NCBI RefSeq assembly: GCF_004348685.1
Contig: NZ_SMKO01000093.1
Coordinates: 1 to 36,110 of the forward strand
From: Nonomuraea deserti
Lineage (GTDB): Bacteria; Actinomycetota; Actinomycetes; Streptosporangiales; Streptosporangiaceae
Direction: 5' to 3'
DNA: 36,110 nucleotides
The position numbers and the translations under genes are program-made. This document shows, piece after piece, positions 15,543 to 23,278 of this stretch. Numbering within the stretch: the first letter of the stretch is position 1; the number at the start of each line of letters is the position of its first letter. The notes beneath the pieces are model-generated. The model made no database searches. It was not told where the DNA came from and was given only the letters and a program-made list of their open reading frames with translations.

Positions 15543-17681
15543 TCAGTCGGTTGCCGCCACCTTGCTCGCGAGGTTGGACGGCAGCGGCTCGTAGCGCAGG
15601 AACGTGCGCTGGAAGCTGCCGGTGCCGTGTGACATGGATCTCAGGTCGATGGCGTACCGCGTTATCTCCAGCTCCGGCACCTCCGCCTTCACCAGAGTGC
15701 GGCCCGTGCCCACGGGCTCGGTGCCGAGCACCCGCCCGCGCCGCGACGACAGGTCGGACATCACCGAGCCCACATAGTCGTCGGCCACCAGCACCGAGAT
15801 CTCGTCCACCGGCTCCAGCAGCAGCGTGGGCACCTTAGACGCGGCCTCCTTGAGCGCGAGCTGGCCCGCGATCTGGAAGGCCATGTCGGAGGAGTCGACG
15901 GAGTGGGCCTTGCCGTCGTACAGGGTGACCCGGACGTCCACCATCGGGTAGCCGGCGACGACGCCCCGCTCCATCTGGGCCCGCACGCCCTTCTCCACCG
16001 ACGGGATGAACTGGCGCGGCACCACGCCGCCCACGATCTTGTCGACGAACTCGAAGCCGCCTCCTGACGGGAGCGGCTCGACCTCCAGGTGGCAGATGGC
16101 GTACTGGCCGTGGCCGCCGGTCTGCTTGACGTTGCGGCCCATCGCCTGGCACCTGCCGCCGAACGTCTCGCGCAGCGGCACCCGCAGGTCCACCCGCTCG
16201 ACCTCGACGCCGTGCCGTTTGGACAGGCGGTCGAGCAGCACGTCGGTGTGCGCCTCGCCCATGCACCACAGGACCAGCTGCCTGGTCTCGGCGTTGTTCT
16301 CCAGGCGCAGCGTCGGGTCCTCGGCCACCAGCCTGCCGAGGGCCTGTGACAGCTTGTCCTCGTCGGCCTTCGACTTGGCCCTGATGGCCACGGGGAGCAG
16401 CGGGTCGGGCATCTGCCAGGCCGTCATCAGCAGCGGCCGGTCGACGTCCGAGAGCGTGTCGCCGGTCTCGGCGCGCGACAGCTTGGCCACGGCCACGATG
16501 TCGCCGGCGAGGCCCTTGGCCGTGGCGCGCTGCTGCTTGCCCAGCGGGCAGGTCAGGGTGCCGATGCGCTCGTCGACGTCGTGGTCCTCGTGGCCGCGCT
16601 CGGCCAGGCCGTGCCCGGACACGTGCACGGTCATGTCGGGGCGCAGCGTGCCGGAGAAGACGCGTACGAGGCTGATGCGGCCCACGTACGGGTCGCTGGT
16701 GGTCTTGACGACCTCGGCCACGAGCGGGCCGTCCGGATCGCAGGTGATGTCCTTGACCGGCTTGCCGGACAGATCGGTGATCTCCGGCATGGGATGTTCG
16801 AGCGGAGACGGGAAGCCCTGCGTGATGAGCTCGAGCACCTCCGTCGCACCGACGCCGAGCCCGCTGCAGAGCACCGGGTAGAAACTGCCGCGCGCGACCG
16901 CCTTCTCCAGGTCGTCGATGAGGACCTTGGCGTCGATGGGCTCACCTTCGAGGTAGCGCTCCATGAGCGACTCGTCCTCGCTCTCCTGGATGATCCCCTC
17001 GATCAGGACGCCGCGGTGGTCCTCGATCTGGGACGCGTACTCGGCTCCGGGGTCCTTCTCCGTGCGCGTGCCGGTGGCGTAGTTGAAGAACTTCTGCGAC
17101 AGCAGCCCGATCAGGCCGTTGACGTGGCCGTTGGTGATCACCGGGAGATACAGGGGCGCGACGCCGTCGCCGAACACGTCCTGGCAGGTGGTGAGCACCT
17201 CGTCGAAATCGGCCCGCTGGTGGTCGATCTTGGTGATCACGACCGCGCGCGGCATGCCGACCTGGGAGCACTCCTCCCAGAGGATCCGGGTGAGGCCGTC
17301 GATCCCCTCGGAGGCCGACACCACGAACAGCGCGGCGTCGGCCGCGCGCAGCCCCGCGCGCAGATCGCCCACGAAGTCGGCGTAACCGGGCGTGTCGAGA
17401 AGGTTGATCTTAATTCCGTTGAACATGAGCGGTGCCGACGCGAGGTTGACGGAGCGCTGCTGCCGGACCTCGACCTCGTCGAAGTCGCTGACCGTGTTGC
17501 CGTCCTCCACGCGGCCCGGGCGCTGGACGGTGCCCGTGGCGGCCAGCAACTGCTCGACGAGGGTCGTCTTACCCGCTCCCGAGTGGCCGACAAGCACGAC
17601 ATTGCGTATCGCATCCGCCCTGTCGGCCGCGGGTGCCCTGCCCGCGGCTCCCACGGCGCCGCCTGAGTGTCTTTCCGCCAC
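15543..17681 (-). CDS. EF-G-like GTPase (EF-G2 / FusA2 type) lacking the catalytic histidine
   Basis: This 712-residue protein has the full domain order of elongation factor G: G domain, domain II, III, IV and V. The P-loop is GHSGAGKT (32-39). Two canonical residues differ. The G3 motif is DTPGYADF (96-103), with Tyr100 where translational GTPases have the catalytic His. The G4 motif is TKID (140-143) instead of NKxD. These changes are typical of the actinobacterial EF-G-like paralogue; the mycobacterial paralogue is reported to bind nucleotide but lack ribosome-dependent GTPase activity. A housekeeping fusA presumably lies elsewhere. The GTG at 17681 has GGGAGG 4 bp upstream. It is divergent from pgsA. 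TetM/ribosome-protection identity is unlikely, because those keep the DTPGH motif. Confidence 0.9.
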   Translation of the reverse strand: MAERHSGGAVGAAGRAPAADRADAIRNVVLVGHSGAGKTTLVEQLLAATGTVQRPGRVEDGNTVSDFDEVEVRQQRSVNLASAPLMFNGIKINLLDTPGYADFVGDLRAGLRAADAALFVVSASEGIDGLTRILWEECSQVGMPRAVVITKIDHQRADFDEVLTTCQDVFGDGVAPLYLPVITNGHVNGLIGLLSQKFFNYATGTRTEKDPGAEYASQIEDHRGVLIEGIIQESEDESLMERYLEGEPIDAKVLIDDLEKAVARGSFYPVLCSGLGVGATEVLELITQGFPSPLEHPMPEITDLSGKPVKDITCDPDGPLVAEVVKTTSDPYVGRISLVRVFSGTLRPDMTVHVSGHGLAERGHEDHDVDERIGTLTCPLGKQQRATAKGLAGDIVAVAKLSRAETGDTLSDVDRPLLMTAWQMPDPLLPVAIRAKSKADEDKLSQALGRLVAEDPTLRLENNAETRQLVLWCMGEAHTDVLLDRLSKRHGVEVERVDLRVPLRETFGGRCQAMGRNVKQTGGHGQYAICHLEVEPLPSGGGFEFVDKIVGGVVPRQFIPSVEKGVRAQMERGVVAGYPMVDVRVTLYDGKAHSVDSSDMAFQIAGQLALKEAASKVPTLLLEPVDEISVLVADDYVGSVMSDLSSRRGRVLGTEPVGTGRTLVKAEVPELEITRYAIDLRSMSHGTGSFQRTFLRYEPLPSNLASKVAATD

Positions 17682-17831
17682 ATCGCCTCCCGCGTCGTCG
17701 GATGTTTCCCAACGCCGCGCCCGCGCGGAAGGTGACAGAAACCGCATGGACGCGGTGTGTTCACCAAATACCCCTGTGGCGGATATCACAAGAGGGGCAG
17801 GGCAAAGAAAGTTGTCAGGTCCGCGATGGCC

Positions 17832-17837
17832 TACGAT
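17832..17837 (+). promoter_or_regulatory. Candidate -10 box of the PIM operon (TACGAT)
   Basis: TACGAT lies 9 nt before the preferred pgsA ATG at 17847, giving a leaderless or near-leaderless transcript. A TTGTCA (17812-17817) is present, but its 14-bp spacing is short. Confidence 0.35.
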
Positions 17838-17846
17838 CGGACGGCG

Positions 17847-18449
17847 ATGCTCAAACTCCTGCGCCCGGCCATGACCCGGATACTCACCCCGCTGGGCAGG
17901 GCTCTCGTCGGCCGCGGGATCGGCCCCGACGCCGTCACGGCGATCGGCACCCTCGGCACCGTCGTGTCCGCCCTGCTCTTCTTTCCGCTGGGGCTCCTGA
18001 CCGTGGGCGCCCTCGGCATCACCGTCTTCGTGCTGTTCGACCTCCTCGACGGCGTGGTGGCCAGGCTCGGCGGCAAGGGCGGCAGCACCTGGGGGGCCTT
18101 CCTCGACTCGACGCTCGACCGGGTCGCCGACGCCGCCATCTTCGCCGGCCTGATCTTGTATTTCGTCGTCGGAGGCGACACGCTGATGGCCGCGGTGACG
18201 TTGGTGTGCCTGATCGCGGGCGCGGTGGTCTCCTACGCCAAGGCCAGGGCAGAAGGGCTCGGGCTCACGGCCGACGTGGGGCTGGCCGAGCGTCCGGAGC
18301 GGCTGGTCGTGGCGCTGGCCGCGGCCTTCTTCTCGGGCCTCGGCGTGCCGTACGTCCTGCCGGCGGGAATGTGGCTGCTCGCGGTGGCCAGCCTGATCAC
18401 CGTGGGGCAGCGTGTGGTGGCGGTCTACCATCAGACGAGGGAGAGATGA
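17847..18449 (+). CDS. pgsA: Phosphatidylinositol phosphate synthase (CDP-alcohol phosphotransferase)
   Basis: This membrane enzyme transfers the phosphatidyl group of CDP-diacylglycerol to inositol phosphate, the first committed step of phosphatidylinositol and PIM synthesis in actinobacteria. The 200-residue protein has about six membrane segments and the complete CDP-alcohol phosphotransferase signature: Asp65, Asp68-Gly69, Ala72-Arg73, Gly83, Asp87 and Asp91. I set the start at ATG 17847 (MLKLLRPAMTRILTPL) because it matches the start of known homologues; an in-frame ATG at 17826 would add seven residues. It shares a 4-base ATGA overlap with patA, so translation is coupled. Order and sequence match mycobacterial PgsA1 (Rv2612c). 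Confidence 0.93.
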   Translation: MLKLLRPAMTRILTPLGRALVGRGIGPDAVTAIGTLGTVVSALLFFPLGLLTVGALGITVFVLFDLLDGVVARLGGKGGSTWGAFLDSTLDRVADAAIFAGLILYFVVGGDTLMAAVTLVCLIAGAVVSYAKARAEGLGLTADVGLAERPERLVVALAAAFFSGLGVPYVLPAGMWLLAVASLITVGQRVVAVYHQTRER

Positions 18450-19354
18450 GCGAGAAGGCGTCCGTCAGCGATCGCATCGTGGCCGCGGGCTTCGCGGCCG
18501 GCTGGAAGCTCGTTCCGCTGCTGCCCCAGGGCCCGACGGCGGCGGTCTTCCGCTTCATGGCCGACCGCGTCTGGCGCAGGGGCGGCAAGTCCGTCCGCCG
18601 GCTGGAGTCCAACCTGGCCAGGGTGACCGGCCTCGAGGTGGGCAGCCGTGAGCTGGGCGAGCTCACCAGGGCCGGCATGCGCTCCTACTTCCGCTACTTC
18701 CACGAGATCTTCCGGCTGCCGTCGATGCGCACCGAGGAGGTCGTGCGCCGCACCCACGTCATCGGCGCCGAGCACGTCCACGACACCGTGGCGGCCGGGC
18801 GGGGCGTGGTGCTGGCCCTGCCCCACATGGGCAACTGGGACCAGGCGGGCGCGTGGCTGGTGGGCGTGGGGCATCCGTTCACCACCGTGGCCGAGCGGCT
18901 GAGGCCGGAGTCGCTGTTCCGCCGCTACGTCGCCTTCCGCGAAGGGCTCGGCATGGAGGTGCTGCCGCTCACCGGAGGCGACGGGCACAACTTCGGCACC
19001 CTGGCCACGCGGGTGCGCAAGGGCGGGGTCGTGTGCCTGCCCGCCGAGCGCGACCTGACCAAGAGCGGCGTCGAGGTGCGCTTCTTCGGCGCGACCACCA
19101 AGGTGCCCGCGGGGCCGCCGCTGCTGGCCGTGCAGACCGGGGCCGCGCTGCTGCCCGCGACCGTCTACTTCGTGGGCGACGACTGGGGCATCCACATCCA
19201 CGAGGAGGTCCCGGTCCCGGAGGAGGGCACCCGGCAGGAGAAGGTCGCCGCGGTGGCGCAGCGCATGGCCGAGGTGTTCGAGAAGGGGATCGCCGAGCAC
19301 CCGGAGGACTGGCACATGCTGCAGCGGCTCTGGCTGGAGGACCTGCGGTCATGA
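18446..19354 (+). CDS. patA: Phosphatidylinositol mannoside acyltransferase
   Basis: This is a 302-residue acyltransferase of the LpxL/HtrB-like superfamily that, in PIM synthesis, acylates the 6-position of the mannose on PIM1/PIM2 at the inner face of the membrane. The catalytic HMGNWD motif is at 127-132 (His127, Asp132) and the partner glutamate is Glu201 (LPAERD), which align with His126 and Glu200 of mycobacterial PatA. An N-terminal hydrophobic/basic stretch suits membrane association. It overlaps pgsA and pimA by ATGA at both ends. Confidence 0.93.
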   Translation: MSEKASVSDRIVAAGFAAGWKLVPLLPQGPTAAVFRFMADRVWRRGGKSVRRLESNLARVTGLEVGSRELGELTRAGMRSYFRYFHEIFRLPSMRTEEVVRRTHVIGAEHVHDTVAAGRGVVLALPHMGNWDQAGAWLVGVGHPFTTVAERLRPESLFRRYVAFREGLGMEVLPLTGGDGHNFGTLATRVRKGGVVCLPAERDLTKSGVEVRFFGATTKVPAGPPLLAVQTGAALLPATVYFVGDDWGIHIHEEVPVPEEGTRQEKVAAVAQRMAEVFEKGIAEHPEDWHMLQRLWLEDLRS

Positions 19355-20481
19355 AGGTCGGCATCGTCTGCCCCTACTCGTGGGACATGCCGGGCGGGGT
19401 CAAGCAGCACATCGACGACCTGGCCCAGGCGCTCATCGCGCAGGACCACGAGGTGTCGGTGATCGCGCCGGCGGCCGACGACGACGAGCTGCCCCCCTAC
19501 GTGACGGGCGCGGGCCGCGCCGTTCCCGTGCCGTACAACGGGTCGGTGGCCAGGATGTCGTTCGGCTTCCTGTCGGCCGCGCGGGTGCGGCGGTGGGTGC
19601 GCACGGGCGAGTTCGACGTGCTGCACATCCACGAGCCGCTGATCCCGAGCCTGGGCATCCTGGCGTGCTGGGCCGCCAAGGGCCCGATCGTGGCGACGTT
19701 CCACGCCTCGTGGGTGCGCTCGCGGGCGATCGCGGTGGCCGAGCCGGTGCTGCAGAGCGCGCTGGAGAAGCTCAGCGGGCGCATCGCGGTCTCCGACGCT
19801 GCCCGTAAGAGCCTGGTGGAGCAGTTCGGCGGCGACACCGTGCTGATCCCCAACGGCGTGACCGTCTCCCGCTACACCGAGGCTGAGCCGCTCGACGGCT
19901 GGGGCCCCGACGGCGCCACGCTCGGCTTCCTCGGCCGGATGGACGAAGAGCGCAAGGGCCTGCCGATCCTGCTCGACGCGTTCTCGAAGCTGGCGGCCGA
20001 GCGGGCGGACGTGAAGCTGCTCATCGCCGGCCCCGGCGACGAGAAGGACGTCTACGAGCGGGTGCCCAAGCGCTTCCACGACCGGGTGACCGTGCTCGGC
20101 ATGGTGAGCGAGACCGACAAGATCCGCGCCTACCACTCGGTCGACGTGTTCTGCGCGCCCAACACGCGCGGCGAGAGCTTCGGCATCGTGCTGGCCGAGG
20201 CCATGGCGTCCGGGGCCACGGTGCTGGCCAGCGACATCCCCGCCTTCCGCAGGGTGCTCGGCGACGGGCAGGCGGGCGCGCTGTTCTCCAACGGCGACCC
20301 CGACGCGCTGGCGCGCGAGGCGGGCGCGCTGCTCGACGCTCCGGAACGCCGGGCCAAGCTGGCCGCCGAGGCGCTGGTCGCGGTCAGGAAGTACGACTGG
20401 TCCACGGTCGCGCGCGACGTCGTGCGCGTCTACGAGACGGTCACCACGAGCGGCGCGGGGCGTGTGGAGGAAGACCTGTGA
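19351..20481 (+). CDS. pimA: Phosphatidyl-myo-inositol alpha-mannosyltransferase (GT4)
   Basis: This enzyme transfers mannose from GDP-mannose to the 2-position of phosphatidylinositol, making PIM1 at the cytoplasmic face of the membrane. The 376-residue GT-B protein carries the N-terminal GIVCPYSWDMPGGVKQH segment and residues corresponding one-to-one with mycobacterial PimA: His118 (FHAS), Arg196 and Lys202 (GRMDEERKG), and the EX7E motif Glu275...Glu283 (GESFGIVLAEAMA). It begins inside the patA stop (ATGA) and ends inside the next start (GTGA). Confidence 0.95.
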   Translation: MKVGIVCPYSWDMPGGVKQHIDDLAQALIAQDHEVSVIAPAADDDELPPYVTGAGRAVPVPYNGSVARMSFGFLSAARVRRWVRTGEFDVLHIHEPLIPSLGILACWAAKGPIVATFHASWVRSRAIAVAEPVLQSALEKLSGRIAVSDAARKSLVEQFGGDTVLIPNGVTVSRYTEAEPLDGWGPDGATLGFLGRMDEERKGLPILLDAFSKLAAERADVKLLIAGPGDEKDVYERVPKRFHDRVTVLGMVSETDKIRAYHSVDVFCAPNTRGESFGIVLAEAMASGATVLASDIPAFRRVLGDGQAGALFSNGDPDALAREAGALLDAPERRAKLAAEALVAVRKYDWSTVARDVVRVYETVTTSGAGRVEEDL

Positions 20482-21020
20482 CATCCACCATGATCGTGCT
20501 GATCGTGGGCATCGTCGTGGTGCTCGTGGCCGTCTACATCTCCTGGCGCGCGGGCCGGCTCGACCGCCTGCACATCCGGCTGGAGCTGGCTCAGGAGTCG
20601 CTGGACGCCGCGCTGATGCGGCGCAGGGCCGTGGTGCTGGAGCTGGCCGGCTCACGCCTGCTCGACCCCGCCACGTCCCTGGTGCTGGCCGCCGCCGCCC
20701 ACGAGGCGCGGACGGCGGGTCCCGACGAGCGCGAGCACGCCGAGAGCGACCTGTCGCGGGCGCTGCGGGCGGCCGTGGACCAGGAGCGGTTCAGGGAGAA
20801 GCTGTCGGAGGCGCCCGGGGGGCGTGACCTGCTCGAAGAGCTCGACGCCGCCGTGGCCAAGGTGGTCTACTCCCGCCGCTTCTACAACAACGCGGTCGCG
20901 GTCACGCGTACGGCGCAGCGCCGCTGGCTCGCCAGGACCCTCCGCCTGGCCGGCCACACCGAGTACCCGCGGTTCTTCGAGATTGATGACAATCCGCCGG
21001 CGACTATGGCAACTGAATGA
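20478..21020 (+). CDS. Conserved small membrane protein of the PIM operon (LemA-like)
   Basis: This 180-residue protein has one N-terminal membrane helix (MIVLIVGIVVVLVAVYISW), a predicted cytoplasmic or periplasmic helical domain, and a C-terminal SRRFYNNAVAVTRTAQRR segment recalling the FYN(N/D) signature of LemA proteins. Function is unknown. Translation is coupled to pimA by a GTGA overlap, and a gene of this kind follows pimA in other actinobacteria, so a role in PIM metabolism or its membrane organisation is plausible. No catalytic motif is visible. Confidence 0.75.
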   Translation: MTSTMIVLIVGIVVVLVAVYISWRAGRLDRLHIRLELAQESLDAALMRRRAVVLELAGSRLLDPATSLVLAAAAHEARTAGPDEREHAESDLSRALRAAVDQERFREKLSEAPGGRDLLEELDAAVAKVVYSRRFYNNAVAVTRTAQRRWLARTLRLAGHTEYPRFFEIDDNPPATMATE

Positions 21021-21083
21021 CCTGATTTGGGGAAACCAGTAAGCTTCATCCCGTTTTCAGGGCTGAGGCGAGGAGTGTTACTG

Positions 21084-22100
21084 GTGCGGCTACCCCGGAC
21101 GATCACGATCTGGCTGGCTGGAGCGGCCGTGCTCCTGCCCGTCTCGGCCTGTTCCTCCGAGGAGCCGGCGCCGGGCAAGGTGCCGCAGGCGGCCGCCTCC
21201 GTCGCGCCGAGCGAGGAGCCCACCGAGGTCAAGACCCATCCCTTCACCGGCAGGCCGTACGACAGCCTCAAGCCCGTGCTGGCGGTGAAGATCGAGAACA
21301 CCGCGGCGGGCAAGCCGCAGCAGGGCCTGAAGAGCGCCGACATCGTCTACGTCGAGCAGGTCGAGGCCGGTCTGACCCGGATCATGGCGATCTTCTCGTC
21401 CAAGCTGCCGTCCAAGGTGGGGCCGGTGCGCAGCGCCCGCATCTCCGACCTGCACATCGCGCCGCAGTTCGGCAAGCCCGCCTTCTCCTACTCGGGGGCG
21501 CAGAGCAAGATGCTGCCGTTCATCGCCGAGGCGTCCCTGTTCGACGTCGGCGACACGCGCAACCCCGGCGCGTACTTCCGCCAGCCGGGCCGCTTCGCCC
21601 CCTACAACCTGTTCGCCAACACCAAGCGGCTGCTGGCCAAGGCGCCGAAGGCGAGCAAGGCCAAGGACATCGGCTTCACCTTCGGCGACGCCCCGGCCGA
21701 GGGCGGCGTGGAGCGCAAGTCGTACACGGTCAAGTGGCCCGCCGCCCGCTTCACCTTCGCCTGGTCGGAGGCGAGGAAGAAGTGGATGATCTGGCAGGAC
21801 GGCAAGAAGGACATCGCCGCGGAGGGCGGGCAGCTCGGCGCGCCGACGGTCGTCATCCAGTACACCAAGACCGAGCGCTCGCAGTTCCACGACAAGAACG
21901 ACAGCTACACGCCGCTCGTGCACACCACGGGCAAGGGCAAGGCGGTCGTGCTGCGCGACGGCAAGGCGTACAAGGCGAACTGGGAGCGGGAATCGGAGAA
22001 GGACGGCACGACGTTCACCACGGAGAGCGGCGAGCCGATGAACTTCGCCCCCGGCCAGGTCTGGGTCGCCCTCGCCAGCCGCAAGCCCGTCATCCCGTAG
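21084..22100 (+). CDS. DUF3048 (YerB-like) lipoprotein
   Basis: This 338-residue secreted lipoprotein has a short basic N-terminus, a hydrophobic stretch, and a lipobox VSAC with Cys23 as the predicted lipidated residue. The mature part contains DUF3048 hallmarks: HPFTGRPYDS, VLAVKIENT, ADIVYVEQVEAGLTRIMAIF, VGPVRSARISD, and the C-terminal PGQVWVALASRKP. The biochemical role of the family is not established. I chose the GTG at 21084 because AGGAG (21071-21075) is 8 bp upstream and the lipoprotein signal follows immediately; earlier in-frame starts would put a non-signal leader in front. It follows the PIM operon by 63 bp and may be cotranscribed. Confidence 0.87.
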   Translation: MRLPRTITIWLAGAAVLLPVSACSSEEPAPGKVPQAAASVAPSEEPTEVKTHPFTGRPYDSLKPVLAVKIENTAAGKPQQGLKSADIVYVEQVEAGLTRIMAIFSSKLPSKVGPVRSARISDLHIAPQFGKPAFSYSGAQSKMLPFIAEASLFDVGDTRNPGAYFRQPGRFAPYNLFANTKRLLAKAPKASKAKDIGFTFGDAPAEGGVERKSYTVKWPAARFTFAWSEARKKWMIWQDGKKDIAAEGGQLGAPTVVIQYTKTERSQFHDKNDSYTPLVHTTGKGKAVVLRDGKAYKANWERESEKDGTTFTTESGEPMNFAPGQVWVALASRKPVIP

Positions 22101-22168
22101 TCCTTCTGTATAAGTAAGGCCATAAAACCTGACATATTGGCATGTCGGGGGAGGGGTCCGTCAGGACC

Positions 22169-22174
22169 TACGAT
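22169..22174 (+). promoter_or_regulatory. Candidate -10 box for pdxS (TACGAT)
   Basis: TACGAT lies 47 bp before the preferred pdxS start, identical to the -10-like box before pgsA. Upstream (22100-22140) is an AT-rich patch with a GACAT/ATGTC dyad (22131-22146). No clear -35 is seen and no MocR/PdxR regulator gene is present in the window. Confidence 0.35.
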
Positions 22175-22221
22175 GGGCTTGAGAACATACCGATTCGCCG
22201 TGAGAGCCCGTGAGGAAGACC

Positions 22222-23130
22222 GTGTCCAGCAGCACGCCAGAAAGCAGCCCTGTCACCGGAACGGCCCGCGTCAAGCGCGGCATGGCCGAGATGCTCAAGG
22301 GCGGTGTCATCATGGACGTCGTCACGCCCGAGCAGGCCAAGATCGCTGAGGACGCCGGGGCGGTCGCCGTCATGGCCCTCGAGCGCGTGCCCGCCGACAT
22401 CCGCGCCCAGGGCGGCGTGTCGAGGATGAGCGACCCCGACATGATCGACGGCATCATCGAGGCCGTGTCGATCCCCGTCATGGCCAAGGCCCGCATCGGC
22501 CACTTCGTCGAGGCGAAGGTGCTGCAGGCGCTCGGCGTCGACTACGTCGACGAGTCCGAGGTGCTCACCCCGGCCGACTACGCCAACCACATCGACAAGT
22601 GGCAGTTCACCGTGCCGTTCGTGTGCGGGGCGACCAACCTGGGCGAGGCCCTGCGCCGCATCACCGAGGGCGCGGCGATGATCCGCTCCAAGGGCGAGGC
22701 GGGCACCGGTGACGTCTCCAACGCCGTCACCCACATGCGCACGATCCGCGCGGAGCTCAAGCGGCTCACGTCGCTGCCGGAGGACGAGCTGTACGTCGCC
22801 GCCAAGGAGCTGCAGGCGCCGTACGAGCTGGTCGCCGAGGTCGCGAAGCTCGGCAAGCTGCCGGTCGTGCTGTTCACCGCGGGCGGCATCGCCACCCCGG
22901 CCGACGCCGCGATGATGATGCAGCTGGGCGCCGAGGGCGTGTTCGTGGGCTCCGGCATCTTCAAGTCGGGCGATCCGGCCAAGCGCGCCGCGGCCATCGT
23001 CAAGGCCACCACCTTCTACGACGACCCTGACGTCATCGCCAAGGTCTCGCGCGGCCTGGGGGAGGCCATGGTCGGCATCAACGTCGACGACATCCCGCAG
23101 CCGCACCGGCTGGCCGAGCGCGGCTGGTAG
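22222..23130 (+). CDS. pdxS: Pyridoxal 5'-phosphate synthase, lyase (synthase) subunit
   Basis: This subunit builds pyridoxal 5'-phosphate from ribose 5-phosphate, glyceraldehyde 3-phosphate and ammonia supplied by PdxT (the DXP-independent route). The protein of about 302 residues is a TIM barrel, highly conserved throughout: VKRGMAEMLKGGVIMDVV, ALERVPADIRAQGGVSRM, VMAKARIGHFVEA, LTPADYANHIDKW, FVCGATNLGEALRRI and SKGEAGTGDV. The GTG at 22222 is preferred because GAGGA (22212-22216) sits 5 bp upstream; an in-frame GTG at 22210 has no such signal. Unusually, its partner pdxT is not next to it but lies beyond a phoD gene. Confidence 0.96.
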   Translation: MSSSTPESSPVTGTARVKRGMAEMLKGGVIMDVVTPEQAKIAEDAGAVAVMALERVPADIRAQGGVSRMSDPDMIDGIIEAVSIPVMAKARIGHFVEAKVLQALGVDYVDESEVLTPADYANHIDKWQFTVPFVCGATNLGEALRRITEGAAMIRSKGEAGTGDVSNAVTHMRTIRAELKRLTSLPEDELYVAAKELQAPYELVAEVAKLGKLPVVLFTAGGIATPADAAMMMQLGAEGVFVGSGIFKSGDPAKRAAAIVKATTFYDDPDVIAKVSRGLGEAMVGINVDDIPQPHRLAERGW

Positions 23131-23161
23131 TCCCTCCGTACGGAGGCGGCAAATATCGCCG

Positions 23162-23196
23162 AAAAGGGCGGCATCCGTGAAGGATGTCGCCTTTTT
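23162..23196 (+). terminator. Rho-independent terminator of pdxS
   Basis: AAAAGGGCGGCATCC pairs with GGATGTCGCCTTTTT around a short loop (about 23177-23181), giving a stem of about 13 pairs with one bulge and a T5 tail. This is the clearest classical intrinsic terminator in the window, 31 bp after the pdxS stop. Confidence 0.8.
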
Positions 23197-23206
23197 CTGT
23201 TCTGCT

Positions 23207-23228
23207 GTTCACCCTCCGGTCATGATCC
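23207..23228 (+). promoter_or_regulatory. Candidate PHO box (PhoP-binding direct repeats)
   Basis: GTTCACCCTCC (23207-23217) is followed directly by GGTCATGATCC (23218-23228), two 11-bp direct-repeat units that fit the actinomycete PHO-box pattern G(G/T)TCA.... The site lies 50 bp before the phoD start, where PhoP activates phosphatase genes in Streptomyces. A third, poor unit may follow. Direct evidence is the repeat; PhoP control is inferred from the family. Confidence 0.65.
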
Positions 23229-23278
23229 TGAGTCAGGCTACGGACGTCCCTCACCCTTGATCGTCCCGGGAGCCTCAC

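Noticed and set aside
15543..17681. Tetracycline resistance (TetM-type ribosomal protection) reading of the EF-G-like gene
   Set aside because: Ribosomal protection proteins keep the catalytic His in DTPGH. This protein has Tyr there and fits the actinobacterial EF-G2 pattern.
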